Shown in pieces: positions 7,607 through 16,120 of a stretch of 64,000 bases of DNA. Numbering within the stretch: position 1 is the first letter of the stretch; the number at the start of each line of letters is the position of its first letter. This DNA is from an uncultured Prevotellaceae bacterium (GTDB taxonomy: Bacteria > Bacteroidota > Bacteroidia > Bacteroidales > Muribaculaceae), in contig ONQS01000004.1 in the NCBI GenBank assembly GCA_900320055.1, positions 1 to 64,000 on the forward strand. The letters are read 5' to 3'. The notes beneath the pieces are model-generated. The model was not told the origin of the DNA. It ran no database searches and saw nothing but the letters and a program-made list of their open reading frames with translations. Made by a program: the position numbers and the translations under genes.

Positions 7607-10114
7607 ATGAGAAGCATTATCACATCTATACTCTTGCTGCTGGCGCTGCTGACCGCTCCGGCGGCTATGGCCTATGACTTGGAGGCGGATGGCATCTACT
7701 ATAACTATAATGATGACGGCAATACGGTCGAGGTCACTTTTCCTCCAGAACATGACTATGACTATGCAGGAGCCGTGACCATCCCCGATGCGGTCACCTA
7801 CGGCGGTACCGTCTATCCTGTCACCCGCATAGGCCATAGCGCGTTTGCCGCATGCCGTGACATGACGAGCGTGAGCATCCCAAGTAGTGTCACCAGTATG
7901 GGTTGTAGTGTGTTTATGGGCTGTACAGGGCTGACAAATATAGTCATCCCCAATACCATCTCTACCATCAGCGATGGGGCTTTTCAAGGCTGTACAGGCT
8001 TGACGGAGATCACCATTCCAGGCTCGGTTACCGTTATCGGCGCTCAAGCCTTTGCCGCGTGTACGGGTCTGACGAGTGTGGTTATCCCAGCCTCGGTCAC
8101 CACTATTGGTGATGCCGCGTTTTTTGGCTGTACTTCTTTGGCAGGCATAACCATTCCGGCCTCGGTCTCCAGCATTGGCCTTGGGAGTTTTACTCGCTGC
8201 AGTGGTTTGACAAGTCTTGCTGTGGCAGGCGAAAACACGACCTATGACAGCCGTAGCAATTGTAATGCCATCATCGAGACTGCAAGCAATACATTGGTTG
8301 CCGGTTGTCAGAGCACGGTCATCCCCGACGGCGTCACCGCCATTGGAAAGCAGGCTTTTGCAGGATGCAGTGGTCTAAAAAGCATGGTTATCCCCGACGG
8401 CGTCACCGCCATCGATAATCTGGCGTTCTATGAGTGTAGAGGCTTGACGAGCGTTACCATCCCCGGCTCGGTAACGGCTATAGGTGATGCGGCATTTGCT
8501 AATTGCACTGGCTTGACGAGTGTGACCATCCCAGGCTCTGTCACCACCATTGGAGCATCAGTGTTTCAATATTGCCCGAAACTGGAGCGTGTGACCCTTC
8601 CCGAATCGGTCACTGTCATACCCAATGATGCGTTCAATGGTTGCATAGGCTTGACGAGCGTGAACATCCCCAGTGGCGTCACTAGCATTGGATCATGGGC
8701 GTTTGCCGGCTGTAGTGCTCTGACGAGCGTTACCATCCCCGACGGTGTCACCGTCCTCGGAGAATACGCGTTTACGGGTTGTGTGGGTCTCAAGAGTGTG
8801 AGCCTTGGCGATGCGCTCACCCGCATCAATTCGTTTGCGTTTCACAAATGCTCTGCCTTGACGGAGATCACCATTCCGGGCTCGGTTACCGTTATCGGCG
8901 CTCAAGCCTTTGCCATGTGTACGAGTCTGACGAGTGTGGTTATCCCTGCCTCGGTCACCCGCATCGATATTGGCGCGTTTCTCTTGTGCACGGGCTTGAC
9001 CAGCGTGAGCATCCCGAGTTCAATCACGACCATCCCCGAGAGGATGCTCTATGGCTGTAGCGCTCTGACGAGCCTGTTCCTTCCTAATTCGGTGACCACT
9101 ATCCGGTACGAAGCGTTCAAGGACTGCACTAACCTCAGGGTCGTGGGCATCCCTGCTAGTGTGGTCACCATCCATAGAGACGCGTTTGACGGTACCGCGT
9201 GGTACAACAGCCAGCCCGACGGGCTTGTGTATGCCGGGAGAGTCGCGTATAGATACAAGGGTACAATGCCAGAGGGCACCAGCATCGTGATCAGCGACGG
9301 CACGCTGGGCATTTCTGAACTTGCGTTCTATGGATGTGGTGGTCTGACGAGTGTGAGCATCCCGGGCTCGGTCGTCTATATTTCCCCAAAGTATTTGTTC
9401 ATGAATTGCTATAATCTGGCAAACATCGATGTGGCCAGCACAAACCCCATATACGATTCCCGCAACGATTGCAACGCCATCATCGAGACCGAAAGCAACA
9501 TGCTGATCTATGGTTGTCAAAACACCGTCATCCCTGCAGGAGTCACTGCTGTAGGCGATTATGCTTTTATGAGCAGCAACGGTTTGACGAGTGTGACCTT
9601 CCCCATCACGGTCACCGATATCGGCCAACATGCGTTTGAAGGCTGCCGAGCGCTCTCGACCGTGGTCATCCCGGGCACGCTCACGACGATTGGCGACCGG
9701 GCGTTCTCTTACTGCCCCAGTCTAACCGATGTGTACTGCTATGTCGCTGATCCATCATCGATGTCGGTGGGCTTTTCGTTTTATTGTCCTCAAGACAGTG
9801 CAGACAGTTATCATACAGATTATTCATTACGCACGCTGCATGTGCTGCGCGGTACTGCTGGCGCATACCGCGACGACTGGCATTGGAAATCGTATTTCGG
9901 GCAGATTGTGGAAGACCTGATCCCTGCCGACGTGAATGTCGATGGCGAGGTAAATATCTCGGATATCAATGCGGTCATTGATATCATCCAAGATGGTGAT
10001 GATGGCACGCCTGCTGCTGATGTCAATGGTGATGGCGAGATCAACATCGCTGACATCAACGCTGTCATCCACCGCATTTTGAGCGACAGGTCCGCCCTTG
10101 GTTCAGCCGATTAA
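7607..10114 (+). CDS. BspA-like leucine-rich-repeat surface protein with dockerin-like C-terminus
   Basis: An 835-residue secreted protein. After a signal peptide (residues 1-22, ending AAMA) comes a long array of about 23-residue LRR_5/BspA repeats of the form 'VTIPxSVTxIGxxAFxxCxxLTS'. Two odd inserts carrying CNAIIETxSNxLxxGCQ interrupt it (about residues 220 and 620). The end (about 775-828) holds two Ca-loop motifs, DVNVDGEVNISDINAVI and DVNGDGEINIADINAVI, a dockerin-like pair. BspA proteins of oral and gut Bacteroidota mediate adhesion; the dockerin-like end suggests attachment to a partner rather than a type IX sorting tail. The gene has its own promoter. Near-identical internal segments show recent intragenic duplication or conversion. 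Confidence 0.88.
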   Translation: MRSIITSILLLLALLTAPAAMAYDLEADGIYYNYNDDGNTVEVTFPPEHDYDYAGAVTIPDAVTYGGTVYPVTRIGHSAFAACRDMTSVSIPSSVTSMGCSVFMGCTGLTNIVIPNTISTISDGAFQGCTGLTEITIPGSVTVIGAQAFAACTGLTSVVIPASVTTIGDAAFFGCTSLAGITIPASVSSIGLGSFTRCSGLTSLAVAGENTTYDSRSNCNAIIETASNTLVAGCQSTVIPDGVTAIGKQAFAGCSGLKSMVIPDGVTAIDNLAFYECRGLTSVTIPGSVTAIGDAAFANCTGLTSVTIPGSVTTIGASVFQYCPKLERVTLPESVTVIPNDAFNGCIGLTSVNIPSGVTSIGSWAFAGCSALTSVTIPDGVTVLGEYAFTGCVGLKSVSLGDALTRINSFAFHKCSALTEITIPGSVTVIGAQAFAMCTSLTSVVIPASVTRIDIGAFLLCTGLTSVSIPSSITTIPERMLYGCSALTSLFLPNSVTTIRYEAFKDCTNLRVVGIPASVVTIHRDAFDGTAWYNSQPDGLVYAGRVAYRYKGTMPEGTSIVISDGTLGISELAFYGCGGLTSVSIPGSVVYISPKYLFMNCYNLANIDVASTNPIYDSRNDCNAIIETESNMLIYGCQNTVIPAGVTAVGDYAFMSSNGLTSVTFPITVTDIGQHAFEGCRALSTVVIPGTLTTIGDRAFSYCPSLTDVYCYVADPSSMSVGFSFYCPQDSADSYHTDYSLRTLHVLRGTAGAYRDDWHWKSYFGQIVEDLIPADVNVDGEVNISDINAVIDIIQDGDDGTPAADVNGDGEINIADINAVIHRILSDRSALGSAD
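8000..8959 (+). repeat. Two near-identical 102-nt segments inside the BspA-like gene
   Basis: Bases 8000-8101 and 8858-8959 match at all but about five positions, far closer than the other LRR units. They are 858 nt apart (286 codons), so recombination between them would keep the frame and remove or add a block of repeats. Confidence 0.8.
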
Positions 10115-10203
10115 ACGGTAGGGTCACAGCGGGCAATGCGATGCTTTTCCCATGCCTCGGCTTTGCATATGGTTGTGCTACTTGGTTTTTTTGAGGAGCA
10201 CTC

Positions 10204-10234
10204 TTGCGATTGTCGGCAAATGTGATTACCTTTG
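10204..10234 (+). promoter_or_regulatory. Promoter of the patatin-like gene
   Basis: TTG at 10204-10206, 20 bases, TACCTTTG at 10227-10234. The box overlaps an earlier in-frame start at 10232, which is therefore unlikely to be used. Confidence 0.65.
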
Positions 10235-10267
10235 TCGATAATCCAACTCATCCTAATCTTCAGCGAT

Positions 10268-11875
10268 ATGAAAAACGACCTTAACATCGGTATGTCCTTC
10301 TCGGGTGGCGGCTATCGGGCGGCTACCTACGACCTGGGTGCTTTGTCTCTACTGAATTCTATTCATCTCGACGATGGTCGCACGCTGCTCGACTGCGTGA
10401 CGGCGCTGTCGTCGGTCTCTGGCGGCACCATACCGGCACTGAAGTATATGCTCGCTCGGTCTCAAGACCAACCGGTCGATGAGATGGTCAGGGAATTGTT
10501 CGGTTTTCTGTGCAACGAGGACTTGATGACACATGCCCTGCAGCGGCTGAGCGATGAGAAGGCCAACCGCGACGCGTCGAGCATCAAGATCATGGCAGGC
10601 ATCTATGACAAAATGCTGTTTGGCGGTGCGGTAATGGGTGATATCATCAACAACTTCGACAAGATACCCGTCAAGGACTACACGGCCCTGGCAACTGATT
10701 TTGACAACTCGCTGCCGTTTCGTTTCCGTCTTACCGAGGGTCGCATGACCGATGGCGAGCGGATGACTTATGGCGTGTTTGGCAACCAGAAGCACAGCAT
10801 CAGCCGCAGCGTGGTCCAGCACGTTACCCTGGGCGAGGCCATGGCGTGCTCGTCGTGTTTCCCCAGCGGCTTCGAGCCCATGATGTACCCCGACGACTTC
10901 AATGTTTCGCAACAGGAGGACGTCATGGCGGGCATTCAGGCACGCTTTGGCCTGATGGATGGCGGCTTGTCTGATAACCAGGGCATCGAACCCATCCTGC
11001 TGGCCGAGGAGCGCCTGCGCAAGTATCGTGACGACAAGTCCCGTACCGACAAGGCGCTAGACCTGATTATCGTCAGTGATGTCTCCAGCCCCTATATGAA
11101 GGGGTATGAGCCTTGCGCTCAAGCCCTGCCTAAGAGTGTGGGCAAGTTGACCATCGGTCGATTGCGCAACTATGGTCTGATCAGCGAGGCCATCGTTATG
11201 GCCCTCTTCATCCTGGCACTGGTGATGGGCAGCGACTTCTGGACGGGTGTGATGTCGGTCGTCCTGGCCATTGTCACGCTGGCCAACATTGTCGGAGCCG
11301 TGCTTAAGAGCAAGATGTACCGTGCCATAGCCAAGACGTTTGTCGGCAATCGGGCGATGTTTATCAGCCATCTGAAGTTTGCGTCGATCGAGGCGATGGT
11401 GATGAACCGGGCCAAGTCGGTGATCATGATGAGCGGCGAGGTCTTCCTCAAGCGCTTGCGGCAGATGAGTTACGGCACCATCTATGACAACAAGGAGTGG
11501 CACAACCGGACTGTAACCAGCACAATCTATGAGTTGCGCGAGGGTGAGCGATGGCAGACGATGAGCAACAACGGCACCATGCCCGACTATCTCGTGCCGA
11601 GTGCCGCCATCCAGCAAAACAGTGCCCGCGCTGCCAGCATGGGCACCACCCTGTGGTTCAGTGCCGAGGAGAAAGCCGCGGGCATGCCTCAGTCGCTGCT
11701 TGCCGCCGGCCAGTACACCTCCTGCTATAACCTGCTGGACTACATCGAGCAGATCGAGCAAGACCCCACCAACCTCACCGACGGCCATCGCCTCCTCATC
11801 GGCTGCAAGCCCCAACTGCTCGCCGCCTGGCAACGCTTCCAGCAAGATCCACACTGGATGGTCCCCAAACTTTAG
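10268..11875 (+). CDS. Patatin-like phospholipase with C-terminal-half membrane segments
   Basis: A 535-residue patatin-family acyl hydrolase. The oxyanion-hole glycines are in FSGGGYRA, the nucleophile serine in SSVSGGT, and the catalytic aspartate in LMDGGLSDNQG, completing the Ser-Asp dyad. At about residues 300-350 lie two adjacent hydrophobic spans (LISEAIVMALFILALVMG, GVMSVVLAIVTLANIVGAV), after which a soluble tail of some 180 residues follows. Patatins cleave acyl groups from phospholipids. The membrane hairpin suggests anchoring at the inner membrane, since no signal peptide is seen. The start at 10268 follows the promoter. Confidence 0.85.
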   Translation: MKNDLNIGMSFSGGGYRAATYDLGALSLLNSIHLDDGRTLLDCVTALSSVSGGTIPALKYMLARSQDQPVDEMVRELFGFLCNEDLMTHALQRLSDEKANRDASSIKIMAGIYDKMLFGGAVMGDIINNFDKIPVKDYTALATDFDNSLPFRFRLTEGRMTDGERMTYGVFGNQKHSISRSVVQHVTLGEAMACSSCFPSGFEPMMYPDDFNVSQQEDVMAGIQARFGLMDGGLSDNQGIEPILLAEERLRKYRDDKSRTDKALDLIIVSDVSSPYMKGYEPCAQALPKSVGKLTIGRLRNYGLISEAIVMALFILALVMGSDFWTGVMSVVLAIVTLANIVGAVLKSKMYRAIAKTFVGNRAMFISHLKFASIEAMVMNRAKSVIMMSGEVFLKRLRQMSYGTIYDNKEWHNRTVTSTIYELREGERWQTMSNNGTMPDYLVPSAAIQQNSARAASMGTTLWFSAEEKAAGMPQSLLAAGQYTSCYNLLDYIEQIEQDPTNLTDGHRLLIGCKPQLLAAWQRFQQDPHWMVPKL

Positions 11876-12140
11876 GCTTGAGCATAATGCGGCCTCCCAT
11901 CCGGTTGTCAGGGCTATTATGCCCTGCTTGAAAGGGCACTTCCCGTATCATCTTCCATGCAGGCTCTCCCGCTTGTGAGAGTCTCGCAGGTGGCGGCATG
12001 TATGTGATTAGCGTATTTATATATTATATATAATGTGTGAAGTCGCTGAATACGATGAAAATGTCATTAAAATTCATGGTCTGAATACCTTTTGGATAAA
12101 AAAATCAATAAATATGTTGTAGCATTTGCAGAAAAGTCAT
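11876..12140. other. Intergenic region upstream of argR
   Basis: Holds competing short hairpins after the patatin gene (AGGGC/GCCCT at 11910-11925; GCCCT/AGGGC at 11921-11937), possibly a weak terminator. An A+T-rich stretch follows with the octamer CTGAATAC twice, at 12046 and 12081, exactly 35 nt apart, plus ATTCAT at 12072-12077. These TGAAT/ATTCA half-sites recall ARG boxes, but no full palindrome is present. Confidence 0.4.
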
Positions 12141-12148
12141 TAACTTTG
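12117..12148 (+). promoter_or_regulatory. Promoter of argR
   Basis: TTG at 12117-12119, 21 bases, TAACTTTG at 12141-12148; 33 bases before the ATG at 12182. It rules out in-frame starts before about 12155. Confidence 0.6.
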
Positions 12149-12181
12149 CATGGTAAACCAACTTTTAAGTATGCTGTTCTG

Positions 12182-12757
12182 ATGGAAACGACAACATTAA
12201 CAAAGAAACCAAGAAAAAAGAAAGTACTCGTGAAAAGAAAACGTGACCGCTTACAATTGATCACTGATCTGATCAAGACGAATTGCATCGGCAGCCAGAG
12301 CGAACTGGCAGAAATGTTGCGTGAGCACAATATCAATGTGACTCAAGCAACCTTGTCCCGTGACCTGAAGGCCTTGAAGATTTCCAAGGTGGCTACCGAC
12401 CGCAATACATATATGTATATCATTCCAGATAGCAACCAGTTACAGGATAGATTGTTGAGTATGCGTCAGACTGATGCCCATGCTGCTAAGCAGGTGGGTC
12501 TGGTGTCGGTGCAGTTCTCTGGCAATCTGGCTGTGCTCAAGACACGTAATGGCTATGCGCCTGGCTTGGCATACGACATAGATATGAGTCGTCTGCCCGA
12601 GGTGTTGGGAACGATCGCTGGTGCTGATACCGTTGTGGCCATTCTTGCCGAGGGTGTGTCCCACGAACAGGCCCAAGCCGTGTTTGAACAGTTCATGCCC
12701 AAGAATTCAGCCCACAGCATCATTAAGCCAGAGCAAAGTCCCGACGCTGATGATTAA
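12182..12757 (+). CDS. argR: Arginine repressor ArgR
   Basis: A 191-residue ArgR-family regulator, longer than the usual 150-160 because of a basic N-terminal tail (TKKPRKKKVLVKRKRDR). The winged helix-turn-helix follows (SQSELAEMLREHNINVTQATLSRDLK). The C-terminal half carries LPEVLGTIAGADTVVAIL, matching the GTIAGDDT-type trimerisation and arginine-binding motif. It should repress arginine biosynthetic or activate catabolic genes when arginine is bound. It overlaps the ArgC-like gene by 8 bases, so the two are translationally coupled. The TGAAT-type half-sites upstream may be autoregulatory. Confidence 0.9.
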   Translation: METTTLTKKPRKKKVLVKRKRDRLQLITDLIKTNCIGSQSELAEMLREHNINVTQATLSRDLKALKISKVATDRNTYMYIIPDSNQLQDRLLSMRQTDAHAAKQVGLVSVQFSGNLAVLKTRNGYAPGLAYDIDMSRLPEVLGTIAGADTVVAILAEGVSHEQAQAVFEQFMPKNSAHSIIKPEQSPDADD

Positions 12758-13706
12758 GGTTGGTATCATCGGGTGTGATCACCATAGGGCAGCGGAGTTG
12801 GTGCGCCTGCTCATCAACCATTCCGACGTGGAATTGAGGTGGGTGATGGATGCCGGCAAGGCTGGTCAGCGACTGGATGTCCTCGTTAACGGCATTGTGG
12901 GTGAGTGTGACCTCGTGGTTGAGCCCGAGGGACCGCTTGGCGATGTCGATGTGGTCTACCTGTGCGGTGGCCGAGCCGATGCCGTTAAGCAGATGTCGGA
13001 GATGGTCTTGCCCGATGACCTGCGCGTCATTGACTTGAGCGGGAGTCACAATCGTGATCATGGCCCCGACAAGCCGTGGGCGTATGGAATGAGCGAGATG
13101 CAACGCCGAGTGCTGGTGCACGAAGCGCGCCTGGTGACCGTGCCTGGCAATGCTGCCGCGGCATCGTTGCTGGCAGTCCTGCCGATGGCCCGCAACCTGA
13201 TGCTCAACAGCCCGATAATCCTGCACGTTGCTATCGGCCAGAGCACGCTGCCCCCTGAGGGCCATACGCTCGATGGCATGACGGCCGAACAGTGGGCTCT
13301 GGATCAACAGCAAGAGGTGGAGTATGTCCTGAGACAGTGTCAGAATAGTTTTTGCCAGCCTGTGTCTCTAAGTGTTACGCGGCTTGCTGAGCGCCGCACA
13401 CTGGCTGTCGCTGCACAGTTCAAGTGTGGTGTCGCTGCCGAGATGATTGCGCAACTCTATGAGCAATACTACGATGACCATAACTTTGTCTTTATCGTCA
13501 ATCGTCCACTCGTTACCGCCGACATCGAGAACACCAACAAGTGCTTGATCAGGCTCGACAAGGACGAGTCCAGTGGCCTGCTCACTATCCATGCTGTGAT
13601 GGATGTCCTGCTCAAGGGCTGTGCCGGCAATGCCGTGCATGCGATGAACCTGATGTTTGGCCTGCACGAGCGGGTAGGTCTCACGCTCAAGGGAACTGGG
13701 TGCTAA
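12750..13706 (+). CDS. ArgC-like protein lacking the catalytic cysteine
   Basis: A 318-residue protein with the layout of N-acetyl-gamma-glutamyl-phosphate reductase: an N-terminal Rossmann segment (MIKVGIIGCDHHRAAELVRL, where active enzymes have G-x-G-Y-T/A), DLSGSHN, and the C-terminal CAGNAVHAMNLMFGL, matching the 'KGAAGQAVQNMNLMFG' end. The active-site block, normally N-P-G-C-Y/F, reads VPGNAAAAS with Asn134 where the nucleophilic Cys should be. It therefore cannot work by the known thioester mechanism. Coupled to argR by an 8-base overlap, it may be a regulatory pseudoenzyme, a diverged dehydrogenase or a decaying gene, although the frame is intact. Confidence 0.75.
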   Translation: MIKVGIIGCDHHRAAELVRLLINHSDVELRWVMDAGKAGQRLDVLVNGIVGECDLVVEPEGPLGDVDVVYLCGGRADAVKQMSEMVLPDDLRVIDLSGSHNRDHGPDKPWAYGMSEMQRRVLVHEARLVTVPGNAAAASLLAVLPMARNLMLNSPIILHVAIGQSTLPPEGHTLDGMTAEQWALDQQQEVEYVLRQCQNSFCQPVSLSVTRLAERRTLAVAAQFKCGVAAEMIAQLYEQYYDDHNFVFIVNRPLVTADIENTNKCLIRLDKDESSGLLTIHAVMDVLLKGCAGNAVHAMNLMFGLHERVGLTLKGTGC

Positions 13707-13769
13707 ATGCATTATAGAGAGCCAATTTGTATAATAAACCTATCATAACACAAAAAGTACCATTAAGTC

Positions 13770-14165
13770 ATGTCAGTGAATAAAGTCATTTTGCTGGGCC
13801 GTGTGGGCCGAGACCCAGATGTGCGCTACGTCGCACAGAATCAGCCCGTGGCATCATTTACCCTTGCCACAACAGACCGTGCTTATACCAATGCCAATGG
13901 AGTGCAGGTGCCGGAGCGCACCGAGTGGCACAACATCGTGATGTGGGGCAAGAATGCCGAGGTGGCCGAGCGCTACATCCGCAAGGGCACTCAGATCTAT
14001 CTGGAGGGTCGCCTGCGCACCCGCGCCTGGGAGGATCGCAATCAGGTGAAGCGTTACACCACCGAGATCTATGTTGACACCTTCGAACTGCTGGCCCGCC
14101 CGGTTAATTCAGCACCGGCACAGCAGCCCGCTGCGCCCAACGATGGTGGCAAGGCTCCGTTCTGA
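13770..14165 (+). CDS. ssb: Single-stranded DNA-binding protein
   Basis: A 131-residue SSB with an N-terminal OB fold (MSVNKVILLGRVGRDPDVRY; EWHNIVMWGKNAEVAERYIRKG; IYLEGRLRTRAWEDRNQVKRY). It has a short Gln/Pro/Ala linker and the end NDGGKAPF. It coats ssDNA during replication and repair. The terminal Pro-Phe is kept, but the usual acidic tip (DDDIPF type) that recruits partner proteins is reduced to a single Asp, and there is a Lys just before it. No TAnnTTTG box is seen in the 63 bases upstream, so it may be transcribed with argR and the ArgC-like gene. Confidence 0.92.
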   Translation: MSVNKVILLGRVGRDPDVRYVAQNQPVASFTLATTDRAYTNANGVQVPERTEWHNIVMWGKNAEVAERYIRKGTQIYLEGRLRTRAWEDRNQVKRYTTEIYVDTFELLARPVNSAPAQQPAAPNDGGKAPF

Positions 14166-14209
14166 TTGGCGGTGCACCACTTTTTCTTAGAAATAACTGA
14201 ACGATAAAT

Positions 14210-14250
14210 AACGGGACCCTCATGCCAGAGATGGCGCTGAGGATCCCGTT
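14210..14250. terminator. Hairpin between convergent ssb and manC
   Basis: A 13-bp stem with one mismatch (14210-14222 with 14238-14250) in the 110-base gap between two converging genes. The T run after it is weak on the plus strand (GTGTTTG) and weaker on the minus strand. Confidence 0.6.
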
Positions 14251-14275
14251 GTGTTTGTGCTATGGCGGGTGTGGC

Positions 14276-15355
14276 TTAAAGGAACTTATCGCCAAACTTG
14301 GATTTTACCTCATTGACGTAGAGTTTGATCTTCTGCTCCTCCTCCATGGGGACAATGAGTAGGGCGTCGTCGACATCGGCAACGATGTAGCCCTCAAGGC
14401 CGGATGCCACCACGAGTTTATCACCCTTGACGGCCACAATGTTGTTATGGCTGTTAAACATCAGGGCTTTGCAGTTTTGGGTCACATTGCCGTCCTTGTT
14501 CTTGGGAGAGTGGTCATACAGTGAACGCCATGTGCCCAGGTCGTTCCATCCAAAGTCGACAGTCTCGACATAGACGTTGTCTGCCTTTTCCATCACGGCA
14601 AAGTCGATGCTGATGCTGGGGCAGGCTTCGAAATTGGCGTTGATATATTCCATCTCCCGTTCGGTGCCAAAGTATTCTTGCCCTTGCTCAAACACGGCAT
14701 TGACCTCGGGAGCGCACAGGTTGAGCGCGTTGAGGATGCTGTCGGCGCTCCAGAAAAACAGGCCAGAATTCCAGAAAAACTCTCCCGACTTCAGGAAGAC
14801 GCGGGCCAAGTCCTCGTCGGGCTTCTCGGTGAAGGTTTTGACCAGTGCGAAGTTGCCCTCGGTGGTGTCGCCTATCTGGATGTATCCGTAGCCCGTCTCA
14901 GGTCTGCTGGGTTTGATGCCCATAGTCACCAGCGCGTCGTGAGTCTCGATGAAGTCAAAAGCGTCGATGACGCTCTGCCTGAATTTCTCGACATTCAGAA
15001 TCAGGTGATCGCTAGGAGCGACCATCATTTTGGCGTCGGGGTTGATGGCCTTGATGTGATGGGCTGCCCATGCGATACACGGAGCCGTGTTGCGCCGAGC
15101 GGGTTCGAGCAGGATCTGGTTGTCCTTGATTTCGGGTAGTTGCTCCTTGATGAGCGGCTCATAGTTTTCGTTGGTAATCAGGATGATATTGTCTACGGGG
15201 ACAATGTCTTCCAGACGATCAAAAGCCATCTGCAGCAGGCTGCGTCCGGTGCCAAAGAAGTCGATGAATTGCTTGGGCTTGGCGGTTTTGCTGAAGGGCC
15301 AGAAACGGCTGCCCACACCGCCGCACATAATCACACAATATCGGTTGTTGTCCAT
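14276..15355 (-). CDS. manC: Mannose-1-phosphate guanylyltransferase
   Basis: A 359-residue nucleotidyltransferase converting mannose-1-phosphate and GTP to GDP-mannose, a precursor of GDP-fucose and surface glycans. The signature CGGVGSRFWPFSKTAKPKQF at the N-terminus is the GTP-binding loop with its catalytic Lys. FVEKP-type (FTEKPDEDLA), NSGLFFWSAD and VDFGWNDLGTW follow. The length matches the monofunctional enzyme; the C-terminal cupin isomerase domain of bifunctional proteins is absent. It is transcribed alone, apparently with a leader of about 150 bases from the box at 15517-15524. Confidence 0.92.
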   Translation of the reverse strand: MDNNRYCVIMCGGVGSRFWPFSKTAKPKQFIDFFGTGRSLLQMAFDRLEDIVPVDNIILITNENYEPLIKEQLPEIKDNQILLEPARRNTAPCIAWAAHHIKAINPDAKMMVAPSDHLILNVEKFRQSVIDAFDFIETHDALVTMGIKPSRPETGYGYIQIGDTTEGNFALVKTFTEKPDEDLARVFLKSGEFFWNSGLFFWSADSILNALNLCAPEVNAVFEQGQEYFGTEREMEYINANFEACPSISIDFAVMEKADNVYVETVDFGWNDLGTWRSLYDHSPKNKDGNVTQNCKALMFNSHNNIVAVKGDKLVVASGLEGYIVADVDDALLIVPMEEEQKIKLYVNEVKSKFGDKFL

Positions 15356-15655
15356 TATAAGATATGAAGTAAATAAATGTCTCTATAACTCTGTTATGAG
15401 CCGACGTTGCACTGTGGCTCACTTGGTGTCGTAACGATGATGCATCGGTAGGGTGACGCTCCGGCTTGTGGTGATGGGTTCAGGCCATAACGAAACCTCA
15501 CTCTGCTACACACGGGCAAAGGTACAAATAAAAATCAGATTAAAGGCTTAAAAGCATAAAATTAGACACAATAGATGGTGTGCTGGATCAAATGGGGGTA
15601 TCAAAGATGGAGGGTCGCCGCCATCGCAGTAGCGAGTGTGGGCAGCCCTGCGTAA
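15356..15655. other. Leader of manC and spacer after the Lrp-type gene
   Basis: Contains the minus-strand -7 box TACCTTTG at 15517-15524, which implies a manC leader of about 150 bases. A GAGCC/GGCTC hairpin (about 15398-15420) falls in that leader. Nothing else could be recognised. Confidence 0.45.
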
Positions 15656-16120
15656 TCAGTCGTCGAAGTAGATGGGCAATGTGCGGCTGATACTTTGTTC
15701 CAGTGAGATGAGCGTCTCGGTAGCGGCAACGCCCTCGATGTGCTGAATGCGGTCGTTGACCAATGACATAAGATGCTCATTGTCACGGGCATAGACTTTT
15801 ATCATCATGGTGTAGTGCCCTGTGGTGAAGTGGCATTCCACCACCTCCTTGATCTTCAGCAGTTCGGGCACGACGGTGCGATACATAGAGCCTCGTTCAA
15901 GGGTGAGGCCGATAAAGGTGCAGGTCGAGTAGCCGAGCATCTTGGGATTAACATTGTATCCCGAACCGGTGATGACACCGTCATCAATCAGGCGCTGAAT
16001 GCGCTGGTGAACTGCGGCGCGCGAAACACCACACACGTGGGCAACATCCTTGCTGGGGATGCGCGCGTTATTCATAATAATTTCGAGAATTTTCTTGTCT
16101 AAAGTGTCAATCTTTTCCAT
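15656..16120 (-). CDS. Lrp/AsnC-family transcriptional regulator
   Basis: A 154-residue regulator: an N-terminal helix-turn-helix (TLDKKILEIIMNNARIPSKDVAHVCGVSRAAVHQRIQRL) followed by a RAM ligand-binding domain (FIGLTLERGSMYRTVVPELLKI... VECHFTTGHYTMMIKVYARDNEHLM). Members sense amino acids and assemble into octamers on DNA. The gene has its own -7 box at 16146-16153 and lies just downstream of lysA on the same strand, so amino-acid control, perhaps of lysine synthesis, is plausible but unproven. Confidence 0.88.
   Translation of the reverse strand: MEKIDTLDKKILEIIMNNARIPSKDVAHVCGVSRAAVHQRIQRLIDDGVITGSGYNVNPKMLGYSTCTFIGLTLERGSMYRTVVPELLKIKEVVECHFTTGHYTMMIKVYARDNEHLMSLVNDRIQHIEGVAATETLISLEQSISRTLPIYFDD

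Noticed and set aside
7607-10114. CRISPR-like regular repeats
   Set aside because: The periodicity is the 69-nt LRR codon pattern inside one long coding frame with signal peptide; there are no identical short repeats with unique spacers.
10232-10267. Earlier in-frame start of the patatin-like protein
   Set aside because: The codon lies within the TAACTTTG-class promoter box and would add residues unlike the family N-terminus.
12046-12088. ARG boxes upstream of argR
   Set aside because: Only TGAAT half-sites at a 35-nt step are present; no complete palindromic 18-mer was found, so it is noted but not called as an operator.
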